A DNA stretch of 64,000 nucleotides from JAWKMZ01 sp041391965 (GCA_041391965.1 JAWKMZ010000001.1:124001-188000), one strand, 5' to 3'. Numbered from the stretch's first letter, positions 26,863 through 35,638 are shown. Made by a program: numbers and translations. Notes: generated by a model from the sequence alone, not told the origin.

Positions 26863-28415
26863 TTAAAGATTTACAACTTAGGATTACACTTCAAGAAGAA
26901 AAAGAACCAAAAATTCTGATTAAAAAATCAGCCGAATTTTTAAATATTTCTGAACAGGATATTTCTGGCATCAAAATTTTACGCAAGTCTATTGACGCAC
27001 GAAAAAAGTTGATTATACTCCACTATAAAGTGACTGTTTACATCAACGAACCCGTTACTAAAACCTCTGATTATCCATTTGATTATAAAGATGTTTCCAA
27101 AGCTAAACCCATTCATATCATTGGTTTTGGACCTGCAGGCATGTATGCTGCGCTGCGTTGTATTGAGTTAGGTTTTAAACCCATTGTTTTAGAACGCGGT
27201 AAAAATGTGCAAGACCGACGACGCGATTTAAAAGCCATTAATCAAGAACATTATGTCAATGAAGATTCTAATTATTGTTTTGGCGAAGGTGGCGCAGGAA
27301 CCTATAGTGATGGTAAACTTTACACCAGAAGTTTAAAACGAGGTGACGTTCGTCGCATCTTTGAAAACTTAGTATTTCATGGTGCTACTGACCAAATTTT
27401 GATAGATGCACATCCTCATATTGGTACCAACAAATTGCCAAAAGTCGTCCAAAATATTCGTGAAACCATTCTTAAATATGGTGGAGACATCCATTTTGAA
27501 ACCAGAGTAACCGATTTTGTCATTAAAAACAATACTATTCAAGCCATTCAACTTCAAAATGGAGAAGAAATGTCTGTTGACAGAGTTATTTTGGCAACAG
27601 GGCATTCGGCTCGTGATATTTTTTATTTGCTTCATAAAAAAAATATTGTTCTTGAAGCAAAATCGTTTGCAATGGGAGTTCGCGTTGAGCATCCACAACA
27701 TATTATAGATAGCATTCAATACCATTGTAATGGCAAGCGCGATGAATTGCTTCCTGCTGCAGCTTACAGCTTAGTAGAACAAGTCAATGAACGAGGTGTG
27801 TATTCATTTTGCATGTGTCCTGGCGGATTTATTGTACCTGCTGCCACAGCTAATGGTGAAGTGGTAGTAAATGGTATGTCGCCTTCCAAACGAAATAATT
27901 TGTTTGCCAATTCTGGAATTGTCGTTGAGATTAATGTACACAAAGACTTATACAAATACGAGCAATTTGGTGCTTTAAAAGGTTTAGAGTATCAAAAAGA
28001 TTTAGAAAAATTGGCCTTTACATCTGGTGGCCGAAACCAAACAGCTCCAGCACAACGCTTAACCGATTTTGTAGAAGGCAAACTCTCATCCTCTTTAAAT
28101 TCAAGCTCCTATCAACCAGGATTAAAATCGGCACCATTACATTCATTATTACCAAAATTTATTGGAAGTCGATTACGTTCAGGTTTTAAAGCCTTTGGCG
28201 ATAAAATGAAAGGTTATTATACAGAAGAAGCCAACATTATTGGTGTCGAATCCAGAACTTCATCACCTGTAAGCATTCCAAGAAATGAGCACTTAGAGCA
28301 TCCGCAAATTAAAGGACTATTCCCTTGTGGTGAAGGTGGTGGTTACGCAGGAGGCATTGTGTCTGCAGCTATGGATGGCGAACGATGTGCAGAAGCTGCT
28401 GCTATTGGTTTATAA
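26859..28415 (+). CDS. NAD(P)/FAD-dependent oxidoreductase (COG2509 type)
   Basis: 518 aa flavoprotein of uncharacterised substrate. An N-terminal region of about 80 residues (IKDLQLRITLQEE, an alpha/beta domain typical of the group) precedes the FAD Rossmann motif GFGPAGMYAALRC at about residue 90 with ELGFKPIVLERGK. A GEGGAGTYSDGKLYTR stretch near 143 and the terminal GEGGGYAGGIVSAAMDG are hallmarks of this family of predicted dehydrogenases. Translationally coupled to the DHFR gene (ATGA overlap), a hint at a folate or one-carbon link that sequence alone does not prove. Confidence 0.88.
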   Translation: MIKDLQLRITLQEEKEPKILIKKSAEFLNISEQDISGIKILRKSIDARKKLIILHYKVTVYINEPVTKTSDYPFDYKDVSKAKPIHIIGFGPAGMYAALRCIELGFKPIVLERGKNVQDRRRDLKAINQEHYVNEDSNYCFGEGGAGTYSDGKLYTRSLKRGDVRRIFENLVFHGATDQILIDAHPHIGTNKLPKVVQNIRETILKYGGDIHFETRVTDFVIKNNTIQAIQLQNGEEMSVDRVILATGHSARDIFYLLHKKNIVLEAKSFAMGVRVEHPQHIIDSIQYHCNGKRDELLPAAAYSLVEQVNERGVYSFCMCPGGFIVPAATANGEVVVNGMSPSKRNNLFANSGIVVEINVHKDLYKYEQFGALKGLEYQKDLEKLAFTSGGRNQTAPAQRLTDFVEGKLSSSLNSSSYQPGLKSAPLHSLLPKFIGSRLRSGFKAFGDKMKGYYTEEANIIGVESRTSSPVSIPRNEHLEHPQIKGLFPCGEGGGYAGGIVSAAMDGERCAEAAAIGL

Positions 28416-28543
28416 TATATTCATTATTTCACAATTTCAAGACAGACACTTTAGTAACTTCCATTTTTGTGACTTTACAAGAAAACCAATCTTAGCTCTT
28501 GATTCAAACAGCAAAGCGGTCTAACTTCTTAAAAAATTATTCC

Positions 28544-28551
28544 TATTTTTG
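28544..28551 (+). promoter_or_regulatory. -7 promoter element for fabD-lspA
   Basis: TATTTTTG, an exact TAnnTTTG match, 21 bases before the fabD ATG. The expected leader is only about 15 bases and opens with a four-codon reading frame (ATG at 28562) that overlaps the fabD start. Confidence 0.55.
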
Positions 28552-28572
28552 CAGAATTAAAATGAACCAACA

Positions 28573-29463
28573 ATGAACGCATACATATTTCCAGGCCAAG
28601 GTGCCCAATTTACAGGAATGGGTTTAGACCTCTATGAAAACTCACCTTTAGCTCAAGAATTATTTGAAAAAGCAAACCAAATTTTAGGGTTTCACATTAC
28701 TGATATTATGTTTGAAGGAACTGCTGAAGCTCTAAAAGAAACTAAAGTAACACAACCCGCCATTTTTTTACATTCAGTCATTTTAGCAAAAACTTTAGGC
28801 AACAGTTTTAAACCAGATATGGTTGCTGGACACTCTCTTGGTGAATTTTCAGCCTTAGTTGCTAATGGCACCTTAACTTTTGAAGATGGTTTGCGATTAG
28901 TGTCGCAACGTGCATTGGCAATGCAAAAAGCTTGTGAAATACAACCAAGCACTATGGCTGCAGTTTTAGGTTTGGAAGATGCTATTGTTGAACAAGTATG
29001 CGCAAATACTAAAGGCATTGTTGTGGCTGCTAATTATAATTGCCCTGGTCAATTAGTGATTTCTGGCGAAGTTGATGCTATAAACAGCGCTTGCGAAGCC
29101 ATGAAAACTGCAGGTGCTAAACGCGCTTTGGTACTTCCTGTTGGTGGTGCATTTCATTCGCCTTTAATGGAACCTGCTCGTGAAGAGTTGGCTGCAGCCA
29201 TAGAAAACACTTTATTTAATACGCCAAACTGTCCAATTTATCAAAATGTGACTGCAAATGCTGTTAATGATGCAAATCAAATTAAAACTAATTTAATTTC
29301 TCAATTAACTGCGCCTGTTCGTTGGACACAATCTGTTCAACAAATGATTGCTGATGGTGCCACTTTATTTACAGAAGTTGGTCCAGGAAACGTTTTGCAA
29401 GGCTTAGTTAAAAAAATAGATAGAGAAGCACAAACAGCTTCTGCAAGCTCTCCAAATTCTTAA
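28573..29463 (+). CDS. fabD: Malonyl-CoA:ACP transacylase
   Basis: 296 aa cytosolic enzyme that loads malonate from malonyl-CoA onto acyl carrier protein for fatty acid elongation. Opens with AYIFPGQGAQFTGMG; the nucleophile Ser is in GHSLGEFSAL (about residue 88), and the catalytic His region is GGAFHSPLM near 195. ACC subunit accD, which makes its substrate, is also in this window but not adjacent. lspA begins 7 bases after its stop. Confidence 0.97.
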   Translation: MNAYIFPGQGAQFTGMGLDLYENSPLAQELFEKANQILGFHITDIMFEGTAEALKETKVTQPAIFLHSVILAKTLGNSFKPDMVAGHSLGEFSALVANGTLTFEDGLRLVSQRALAMQKACEIQPSTMAAVLGLEDAIVEQVCANTKGIVVAANYNCPGQLVISGEVDAINSACEAMKTAGAKRALVLPVGGAFHSPLMEPAREELAAAIENTLFNTPNCPIYQNVTANAVNDANQIKTNLISQLTAPVRWTQSVQQMIADGATLFTEVGPGNVLQGLVKKIDREAQTASASSPNS

Positions 29464-29470
29464 TGTCACT

Positions 29471-29968
29471 ATGAAAATTTCTAGAACCCTTGGCATCATT
29501 TTATTGATAGTCGCTAATATTGCTATTGACCAAATATCAAAAGTAATTATCAGAGCTAACATTGCAACCAATGAAATCATTCGTGTTATTGGCGACACTT
29601 TTATAATGACGAAAGTTCAAAACCAAGGTGCTTTTTTAGGAATGGGAAGTGATTTAAATCCAACATTAAGACTTATCTTTTTGCTTGTACTTCCTATCGT
29701 TGTTTTAGGGTTTGTCGTCTATTACATTATCAAAAAGAAGGATTTAGACCGAATGAGTTTAATTGCTTTTTGTTGTATTGTAGGTGGCGGAATTGCTAAT
29801 GTATATGACCGAATTGTAGATGGTTCCGTTACCGATTTTTTCCATATTGATTTTGGAGGCGTCTTTAGAACAGGTATTTTTAATGTGGCAGATATGTCTG
29901 TATCATTTGGAATGATTATGTTGTTAGTTGCCAGTTTTATCCACAGAAAAAAAGGCAAAAAAGCATAA
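29471..29968 (+). CDS. lspA: Lipoprotein signal peptidase (signal peptidase II)
   Basis: 165 aa, four transmembrane helices. Cleaves prolipoprotein signal peptides before the lipid-modified Cys. The two catalytic aspartates lie in GGGIANVYDRIVDGSVTDF (about residue 114) and FNVADMSVSFG (about residue 140); the substrate-loop Asn is in VQNQGAFLGMG. Several lipoproteins in this window (tamL product, 34053, 45221, 56925) would be its substrates. Probably co-transcribed with fabD. Confidence 0.96.
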   Translation: MKISRTLGIILLIVANIAIDQISKVIIRANIATNEIIRVIGDTFIMTKVQNQGAFLGMGSDLNPTLRLIFLLVLPIVVLGFVVYYIIKKKDLDRMSLIAFCCIVGGGIANVYDRIVDGSVTDFFHIDFGGVFRTGIFNVADMSVSFGMIMLLVASFIHRKKGKKA

Positions 29969-30054
29969 AAATTCTACTAAAAATTTAAACTCTTTAGATT
30001 TGAATTGACATTTTATCTTGAAATCTAAGGATAAAGTTTGACTGCTTTTTAAAA
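29969..30054. other. Spacer between lspA and the small convergent gene
   Basis: AT-rich. Contains a possible hairpin, CTTTAGATTT (29992-30001) with AAATCTAAGG (30021-30030), but a 19-base loop and no T run, so it is not called a terminator. Nothing else supported. Confidence 0.4.
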
Positions 30055-30246
30055 CTATCTTGCTAAATTACAATCCTCACAATCTTTAACTTCACCATAG
30101 TAAGTTTCTCTGTATTTGTGAAGGGTTTTGTAAGGAAAATTCAAAAATTGCTTTTTGATGTAAGTGACTCGTGTTTGCAACAAACCCATTTTTGGAGTAA
30201 AGCGTTCTTCGGGTTTGGTTTCTCTTTTAATACTAATCAATTTCAT
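30055..30246 (-). CDS. Small conserved-looking CxxC protein, function unknown
   Basis: 63 aa, basic, with no signal peptide or membrane segment; ends in CEDCNLAR, a CxxC pair that could bind metal or form a disulfide. The sequence (PEERFTPKMGLLQTRVTYIKKQF, PYKTLHKYRETYYGEVKD) has protein-like composition without low complexity, and a full TTG-N21-TAAATTTG promoter sits at the right distance upstream, so I consider it a real gene. It resembles a short hypothetical I associate with flavobacteria, but I cannot name a family or a function. Confidence 0.65.
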   Translation of the reverse strand: MKLISIKRETKPEERFTPKMGLLQTRVTYIKKQFLNFPYKTLHKYRETYYGEVKDCEDCNLAR

Positions 30247-30297
30247 TATATATCATTTATCATTCTTTACAAAGAAACGCAACTTAACATCCAATTC

Positions 30298-30329
30298 CAA
30301 ATTTAGAGTATTAAATAGTTGTTAATCAA
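30298..30329 (-). promoter_or_regulatory. Promoter of the small CxxC protein gene
   Basis: Minus strand TTG (30327-30329), 21-base spacer, TAAATTTG (30298-30305); about 50 bases before the ATG at 30246. Confidence 0.6.
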
Positions 30330-30421
30330 TATATTAAATGTCATATACGCAAACATACGTTAACATCTTTGTAGTATTGACAAGAAAAAGCAGTTGTACT
30401 TGAAAAATTCTAAGTAAAAAA

Positions 30422-30436
30422 AACAACTCAATTGTT
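30422..30436 (-). terminator. Weak possible terminator after galE
   Basis: On the minus strand AACAA-TTGAG-TTGTT is followed by a run of T. Only five A/T-rich pairs, so weak. The remaining 30330-30421 spacer shows nothing further. Confidence 0.35.
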
Positions 30437-30439
30437 AAA

Positions 30440-31462
30440 TTAGATATTTCTAATCTTTTTTTCCCAGTTCCAGGCAGATAACATTGCGTCATCCAAAGTG
30501 GATTGAGCTTTCCAGCCTAATACATTATTAGCCTTTGTAGTGTCAGCATATGCTTGTATAATATCTCCCGCTCTACGAGGCGCAAACTTATAATTGAGTG
30601 TTGTGCCTGCTACTTTTTCAAATGATTGTATCACTTCTAAAACGGTACTTCCTGTTCCTGTTCCTAAATTAAACGTCTCATAATTAGCTGAATTTTTGTG
30701 TTCTAAAAGACGTTCTAAAGCTATCACATGTGCTTTTGCCAAATCAACCACATGGATATAATCTCTTATACAGGTTCCATCAGACGTTGGATAATCATTT
30801 CCAAAAACTGATAATTCTTTACGCAATCCAGCTGCTGTTTGTGTAATAAAAGGCACCAAGTTTTGAGGCACTCCAATAGGCAATTCACCTATTTTTGCAC
30901 TTGGATGCGCTCCTATCGGATTAAAATAACGTAAGGCGATTGCTTTTAAATTTTGATTAACTTTACAGGTATCTTTAATGATTTCTTCACCTATTTGCTT
31001 GGTGTTTCCATAAGGAGATTCTGCTGGTTTTATAGGTGCATTTTCTGTAATAGGCATTTGGTCTGCTTGTCCATAAACCGTGCATGACGAACTAAAAATG
31101 ACGTTAGAAGTTTCTAATTTCAACACCCATTTTAGCATATAAATTAAAGTGCTGATGTTGTTTTCATAATACAGCAACGGTTTATCAACACTTTCTCCTA
31201 CTGCTTTACTTGCTGCAAAATGAATGACACCAACAATATCTTTATGGGTGTTAAAAAAAGCGTCCACTTTAGATTTTTCTTTTAAATCCAGCTTTTCAAA
31301 AATGGGTGTTTTTCCAGTAATGGCAACTATTCCATCCAAAACATTTATGGAAGAATTAGATAAATCATCAACAATAACGACTTCAAATCCTTTGTTTTGA
31401 AGTTCTACAACAGTGTGCGAGCCTATAAATCCTAAACCTCCAGTAACGAGAATTTTCTTCAT
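30440..31462 (-). CDS. galE: UDP-glucose 4-epimerase
   Basis: 340-aa short-chain dehydrogenase-fold enzyme interconverting UDP-glucose and UDP-galactose. NAD motif TGGLGFIGSH at residues 7-16, SSSCTVYG near 124 and the catalytic YxxxK in SPYGNTK near 150; the FNLGTGTGSTVLEV stretch near 262 is the sugar-binding region. Start follows directly on the aminotransferase stop codon with no gap, so the two are one operon, probably for surface polysaccharide precursors. Confidence 0.94.
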   Translation of the reverse strand: MKKILVTGGLGFIGSHTVVELQNKGFEVVIVDDLSNSSINVLDGIVAITGKTPIFEKLDLKEKSKVDAFFNTHKDIVGVIHFAASKAVGESVDKPLLYYENNISTLIYMLKWVLKLETSNVIFSSSCTVYGQADQMPITENAPIKPAESPYGNTKQIGEEIIKDTCKVNQNLKAIALRYFNPIGAHPSAKIGELPIGVPQNLVPFITQTAAGLRKELSVFGNDYPTSDGTCIRDYIHVVDLAKAHVIALERLLEHKNSANYETFNLGTGTGSTVLEVIQSFEKVAGTTLNYKFAPRRAGDIIQAYADTTKANNVLGWKAQSTLDDAMLSAWNWEKKIRNI

Positions 31463-32602
31463 TTACAAGTTATTATTTACAAAATTGATAACAGTTGATG
31501 TAATAAACGTTATTTGCTCTTCATCTAATTCTGTGTGCATTGGTAACGAAATCACTTCTTTTACCAATTGGTTGGTAACTGTAAAATCGGCTTCATTGTA
31601 TCTTGAATCTGCATAAGCTTTTTGAAGATGCAACGGAATTGGATAATACACGCCACAAGGAATACCTTGCTCATTCAAATGCTTTGCAAGTGCATCTCTA
31701 TCAACATTTTTCACTTTTAATGTATATTGATGAAACACATGGTTATCTTGAGTACCTTCTCTAAAAGGGGTTATAATATTTTGATGATTTTCAAAGGCTT
31801 TATCATACGCATTAGCAGCTTTGATACGAGCAGAATTATAGACATCTAACTGTTTCAATTTTGCATCTAAAACAGCTGCTTGGATAGAATCTAAACGCGA
31901 ATTCACTCCAACCACATCATGGTGATAACGCTCATACATGCCATGGTTGACAATTCCTCGAATGGTGTGAGCCAAATCATCATCATTGGTAAAAATAGCG
32001 CCACCATCACCATAACAACCTAAATTTTTAGATGGAAAAAATGAGGTTGAAGCAACGTGTCCAATTGTACCTACTTTTTCTTTTTTACCATTACTATATG
32101 TGTAAGTGGCTCCAATAGCTTGTGCGTTATCTTCAATGACATACAGGTTATGCGCTTTCGCAATTTCCATAATAGCCTCCATATTAGCACATTGCCCAAA
32201 TAAATGCACTGGAACAATCGCTTTTGTTTTTGGAGTAATGGCCTTTTGTATGGCATCAATATCAATGTTAAAACTTTTTGGATCTACATCTACCAAAACT
32301 GGCGTTAATTGCAATAGCGCAATCACTTCAACAGTAGCAGCAAAGGTAAAATCGGCAGTAATAACTTCATCTCCAGGTTTTAAACCCAAACCCATCATAG
32401 CAATTTGTAAAGCATCAGTGCCATTAGCACACGGAATTACATGTTTAACCCCTAAATAAGTTTCTAAGTTTTTTTGAAATTCATGAACCTTTGGTCCATT
32501 GATATAAGCAGTATTGTCAAGCACTTCAGCTATTGACGCATCAACAACATCTTTAATTTTGACATATTGACCTTTAAGGTCAACCATTTGAATTTTTTTC
32601 AT
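31463..32602 (-). CDS. DegT/DnrJ/EryC1/StrS family PLP-dependent sugar aminotransferase
   Basis: 379 aa. Transfers an amino group to a nucleotide-linked keto-sugar. Family marks: GTDALQIAMMGLGLKPGDEVI near residue 60, FVDVDPKSFNIDI-type block near 105, VHLFGQCANMEAI near 133, EDNAQAIGATY near 157 and the PLP-binding Lys in FFPSKNLGCYGDGGA near 190. The Lys present makes it a transaminase rather than a dehydratase of the family. Operon with galE suggests synthesis of an amino sugar for LPS, exopolysaccharide or glycoprotein; the exact sugar is unknown. Confidence 0.93.
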   Translation of the reverse strand: MKKIQMVDLKGQYVKIKDVVDASIAEVLDNTAYINGPKVHEFQKNLETYLGVKHVIPCANGTDALQIAMMGLGLKPGDEVITADFTFAATVEVIALLQLTPVLVDVDPKSFNIDIDAIQKAITPKTKAIVPVHLFGQCANMEAIMEIAKAHNLYVIEDNAQAIGATYTYSNGKKEKVGTIGHVASTSFFPSKNLGCYGDGGAIFTNDDDLAHTIRGIVNHGMYERYHHDVVGVNSRLDSIQAAVLDAKLKQLDVYNSARIKAANAYDKAFENHQNIITPFREGTQDNHVFHQYTLKVKNVDRDALAKHLNEQGIPCGVYYPIPLHLQKAYADSRYNEADFTVTNQLVKEVISLPMHTELDEEQITFITSTVINFVNNNL

Positions 32603-32730
32603 TCTGAATGTTTAAGATAAGGTGATATTTATAGCCTATCACGAAGTAGCGAAATTACAAAATTGAAGCGCTACAAACAATGAAATTAATATAAAGTAAT
32701 GTATTTTAGCACAAACAAAATCATCAGAAC

Positions 32731-33960
32731 GTGTTATACGACATCATAACATCTATTGTTAATTTTCATCTAAAACTGATTGCTCATTTTAATACAAAAC
32801 TCAAATTGGGTGTAGATGGTCGTGCCAAAACTTTTGAAATTTTAAATGCATCTATCAGCAAAACTGACAAAACGGTTTGGTTTCATTGCGCATCTTTAGG
32901 CGAATATGAACAAGGACTTCCTGTTTTTAAAAACATAAGAAATGATTTTCCTTCGCACAAAATAATTTTGACCTTCTTTTCACCATCAGGTTATGAAATT
33001 CGAAAAAACACTGATATTGCTGATGTGGTTGTGTATTTACCTTTAGATACTAAAAAAAATGCGAAGTTGTTTTTAGAGATTGTCCATCCAGAATTAACCA
33101 TTTTTGTAAAGTATGATTTCTGGCCAAATTATCTTAATGAACTTAAAAAACGACAATTAAAAGCTATTTTAATTTCAGCAGTATTTAGAGAAAGTCAATC
33201 TTTTTTTAAATTTTATGGCTCCAGAATGCGAAACGCACTTAAAGCATTTGAACACATTTTTGTTCAGGATAATGCTTCAAAAGCCCTCTTAAATACTATC
33301 CATTTCAGCAATGTAAGTGTTTCTGGTGACACACGTTTTGATAGAGTTTCAGATCAATTAAAACAAGATAATAAGCTCCCTTTTATTGAAGCGTTTAAAG
33401 CTGATAACTTATGTGTCGTCATTGGAAGTTCTTGGCCAGAAGATGAAGACATTTTAATAAAATTCATCAATACTTCATCTTTAAAAAACATAAAATATAT
33501 CATTGCGCCTCACAATATAAAACCTGGTCAAATTCAAAATTTGGTCACAAAACTGCAACCAAAAACCGTTTTATTTTCCGAAAAAGAAAACAAAACTCTT
33601 TCTGAATATTCAATTCTTATTATTGATACCATTGGTATTTTAAGCAAAATATACAGTTATGCAGATATTGCTTATGTTGGTGGCGCCATAGGAACTACAG
33701 GTTTGCACAATATTTTAGAACCAGCCGTTTTTGGTGTTCCTATTATTATTGGTAACCGTTACGACAAATTTCCAGAAGCTTTTAAAATGATTGCTGATGG
33801 AGGTGTTATTTCTATCAGCAATTTTGAAACACTACAATCAAAACTCAACATGATTATTGAAAATCCATCTAAAAGAGCTCAATTAGGCAATTTAAATAAG
33901 TTGTTCATAGAAAAAAACAAAGGTGCTGTCGTCCAAATCATGGATTTCATTCGTAAATAA
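32731..33960 (+). CDS. waaA: 3-deoxy-D-manno-octulosonic acid (Kdo) transferase
   Basis: 409 aa GT-B/GT30 glycosyltransferase that adds Kdo to lipid A precursor on the inner membrane. Begins at GTG (no earlier ATG); N-terminal hydrophobic anchor, then the family block WFHCASLGEYEQGLPV near residue 47 with the catalytic Glu, VKYDFWPNYL near 129, VVIGSSWPEDED near 228 and the donor-site region AYVGGAIGTTGLHNILEPAVFG near 313. Whether mono- or bifunctional cannot be told. Divergent from the sugar aminotransferase operon, keeping surface-glycan genes together. Confidence 0.93.
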   Translation: MLYDIITSIVNFHLKLIAHFNTKLKLGVDGRAKTFEILNASISKTDKTVWFHCASLGEYEQGLPVFKNIRNDFPSHKIILTFFSPSGYEIRKNTDIADVVVYLPLDTKKNAKLFLEIVHPELTIFVKYDFWPNYLNELKKRQLKAILISAVFRESQSFFKFYGSRMRNALKAFEHIFVQDNASKALLNTIHFSNVSVSGDTRFDRVSDQLKQDNKLPFIEAFKADNLCVVIGSSWPEDEDILIKFINTSSLKNIKYIIAPHNIKPGQIQNLVTKLQPKTVLFSEKENKTLSEYSILIIDTIGILSKIYSYADIAYVGGAIGTTGLHNILEPAVFGVPIIIGNRYDKFPEAFKMIADGGVISISNFETLQSKLNMIIENPSKRAQLGNLNKLFIEKNKGAVVQIMDFIRK

Positions 33961-34052
33961 TAGTGAGCTTTAAGATGTTTTCTTAAAAAAATGTTAAAAA
34001 ATAATCTAAAGTTTATTAATTTAGCTAAATAATTAACACAAAAACTATTACA

Positions 34053-34400
34053 ATGAAAAAATTAGTATTAAGTGCCGTATTGATATTGGCATTAGGATTA
34101 TCGTTTACTGCATGTAGAGATACAAAGGAAAAAACAGAAGATGCCATGGAAAATGCTGCAGACAAAGCAGGTGATGCAATGGATGATGCCAAAGATGCTG
34201 TAGAAGATGCAGCTGATAAAGCTGGAGATGCCATAGATGATGCCAAAGAGGCTACAGAAGGTGCAATGGAGGAAGCTGGTAAAGCCATGGATAGTGTAAA
34301 AGAAGCCACTGAAAATGCAGCAAAAGATGTAAAAAATGCCGTAGATAACGCTGCGGAAAAAACTAAAGACGCTGCCAAAAAATTAGGAGGAAACAACTAA
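34053..34400 (+). CDS. Small amphipathic-repeat lipoprotein, LEA/apolipoprotein-like
   Basis: 115 aa. Signal with lipobox FTAC (Cys at about residue 26), then an almost uninterrupted charged Ala-rich helix built on an approximately 11-residue repeat (ADKAGDAMDDAKDAVED, ADKAGDAIDDAKEATEG, AGKAMDSVKEATENAA), ending LGGNN. Ala, Asp, Glu and Lys dominate. Such 11-mer amphipathic repeats occur in LEA desiccation proteins and apolipoproteins and adopt helices at membranes. Envelope-anchored stress or membrane-stabilising role is inference. Monocistronic, closed by a strong terminator. Confidence 0.85.
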   Translation: MKKLVLSAVLILALGLSFTACRDTKEKTEDAMENAADKAGDAMDDAKDAVEDAADKAGDAIDDAKEATEGAMEEAGKAMDSVKEATENAAKDVKNAVDNAAEKTKDAAKKLGGNN

Positions 34401-34421
34401 TTTAATTTCTAAATTAAAACT

Positions 34422-34451
34422 AAAAGGTTTAGCAATTGCTAAACCTTTTTT
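34422..34451 (+). terminator. Terminator after the amphipathic lipoprotein gene
   Basis: AAAAGGTTTAGC (34422-34433) pairs with GCTAAACCTTTTT around AATT, followed by a T run. Confidence 0.92.
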
Positions 34452-34509
34452 ATTGTGTCCTTTTTAAAACAATCGTCTTTGTATCTTTACCAAATAAACT
34501 CCACATTCC

Positions 34510-35505
34510 ATGACTAAATATTGCGCTTCTAAACAACGCTACCAAACCATGTCTTACAGACGATGTGGTAAAAGTGGTTTATTACTTCCTGAAATTTCTT
34601 TAGGTTTATGGCATAATTTTGGATTAATGGATGATTTTGAAAATGGAAAAGAAATCCTACACACTGCTTTTGATAACGGTATTACACATTTTGATTTAGC
34701 CAATAATTACGGTCCACCTTCAGGTTCAGCCGAAACTAATTTCGGAAAAATTTTAAAACAAAGTTTTTTATCGTATCGCGATGAATTGATTATTTCTACC
34801 AAAGCTGGATACCAAATGTGGCCAGGACCTTATGGCGAATGGGGTTCAAAAAAATATTTGACCGCAAGTTTAAACCAAAGTTTAAAACGCATGAATTTAG
34901 ACTATGTCGATATTTTTTATAGCCACAGACCAGATCCAAATACCCCTTTAGAAGAAACCATGGCTACTTTGGATGTAATGGTCAAACAAGGAAAAGCCCT
35001 GTATGTCGGCATTTCTTCATACAATGCAGAAGATACATTGAAAGCATCTAAAATTTTAAAACAATTAGGAACCCCATGTCTTATCCATCAACCTCGCTAT
35101 AATATGATGGATCGTTGGGTTGAAAATGGATTGATGGCTGTTTTAGAAGATGAAGGTATTGGCTGTATTGCCTTTTCACCTTTAGAACAAGGAATTTTAA
35201 CCTCAAAATATTTAGAAGGAATTCCAGAAAATTCAAGAGCTGCAAAAAGTACAGGCTACTTAAAAACTGAACAGGTTACCACTGAAAAAATAGAAAAAGC
35301 AAAACAACTCAACCAAATTGCTCAAAACAGGAACCAAAGTTTAGCACAAATGGCTATTGCGTGGCTGTTAAAAGATAAACGCATGACTTCAGTTTTGTTA
35401 GGTGTAAGTAATAAACAGCAATTATTAGACAATCTTGGAGCTTTAAAAAACAAGACCTTTTCAACTTCAGAATTAGAAACTATTGAAGCTATTTTAAGAT
35501 TCTAA
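34510..35505 (+). CDS. Aldo/keto reductase, L-glyceraldehyde 3-phosphate reductase type
   Basis: 331 aa (beta/alpha)8 barrel NADPH oxidoreductase closest in form to E. coli YghZ/GprA. Catalytic tetrad is visible: Asp/Tyr in HFDLANNYGPP (about residues 60-66), Lys in IISTKAGYQMWPGPYGEWGSKKYL (about 97) and His in IFYSHRPDPNTP (about 137). The GPYGEWGSKKYL segment is typical of this subgroup. Likely detoxifies methylglyoxal or L-GAP, by analogy. The ATG at 34510 is followed by another at 34549 (MSYRRCGKSG) that could be the true start. Confidence 0.9.
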   Translation: MTKYCASKQRYQTMSYRRCGKSGLLLPEISLGLWHNFGLMDDFENGKEILHTAFDNGITHFDLANNYGPPSGSAETNFGKILKQSFLSYRDELIISTKAGYQMWPGPYGEWGSKKYLTASLNQSLKRMNLDYVDIFYSHRPDPNTPLEETMATLDVMVKQGKALYVGISSYNAEDTLKASKILKQLGTPCLIHQPRYNMMDRWVENGLMAVLEDEGIGCIAFSPLEQGILTSKYLEGIPENSRAAKSTGYLKTEQVTTEKIEKAKQLNQIAQNRNQSLAQMAIAWLLKDKRMTSVLLGVSNKQQLLDNLGALKNKTFSTSELETIEAILRF

Positions 35506-35509
35506 AAAC

Positions 35510-35538
35510 AAAAAAGCCTTACATTACTGCAAAGCTTT
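35510..35538 (-). terminator. Possible terminator after tRNA-Leu
   Basis: Minus strand AAAGCTT pairs with AAGGCTTT (one bulged G) and runs into TTTTTT, starting 7 bases after the tRNA 3' end. Confidence 0.5.
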
Positions 35539-35544
35539 CAAAAG

Positions 35545-35626
35545 TACGGGCGGGGAGACTCGAACTCCCACACCTCGCGGCACTAGATCCTAAGTCTAGC
35601 GTGTCTACCAATTCCACCACGCCCGC
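35545..35626 (-). tRNA. tRNA-Leu (anticodon UAG)
   Basis: 82-base minus-strand gene. Acceptor arm GCGGGCG pairs with CGCCCGT (one G-U) before discriminator A; D-arm with TGGTGGAATTGGTAGACAC; anticodon stem CTAGA/TCTAG with loop CTTAGGA, giving UAG at 35590-35592; a long variable arm (TGCCGCGAGGTGT) as in class II tRNAs; T-arm GGGAGTTCGAGTCTCCC. CCA is not encoded. Reads CUA and probably other CUN leucine codons. Confidence 0.95.
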
Positions 35627-35638
35627 AAAATAGGAGTG

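Noticed and set aside
29992..30030. Hairpin after lspA as a terminator
   Set aside because: Nineteen-base loop, a mismatch and no T run.
34025..34396. 123-codon open frame on the minus strand across the repeat lipoprotein gene
   Set aside because: It is the antisense of an Ala/Asp-rich repeat, which yields a long Ser/Ala frame by composition only; the plus-strand gene has signal, lipobox and terminator.
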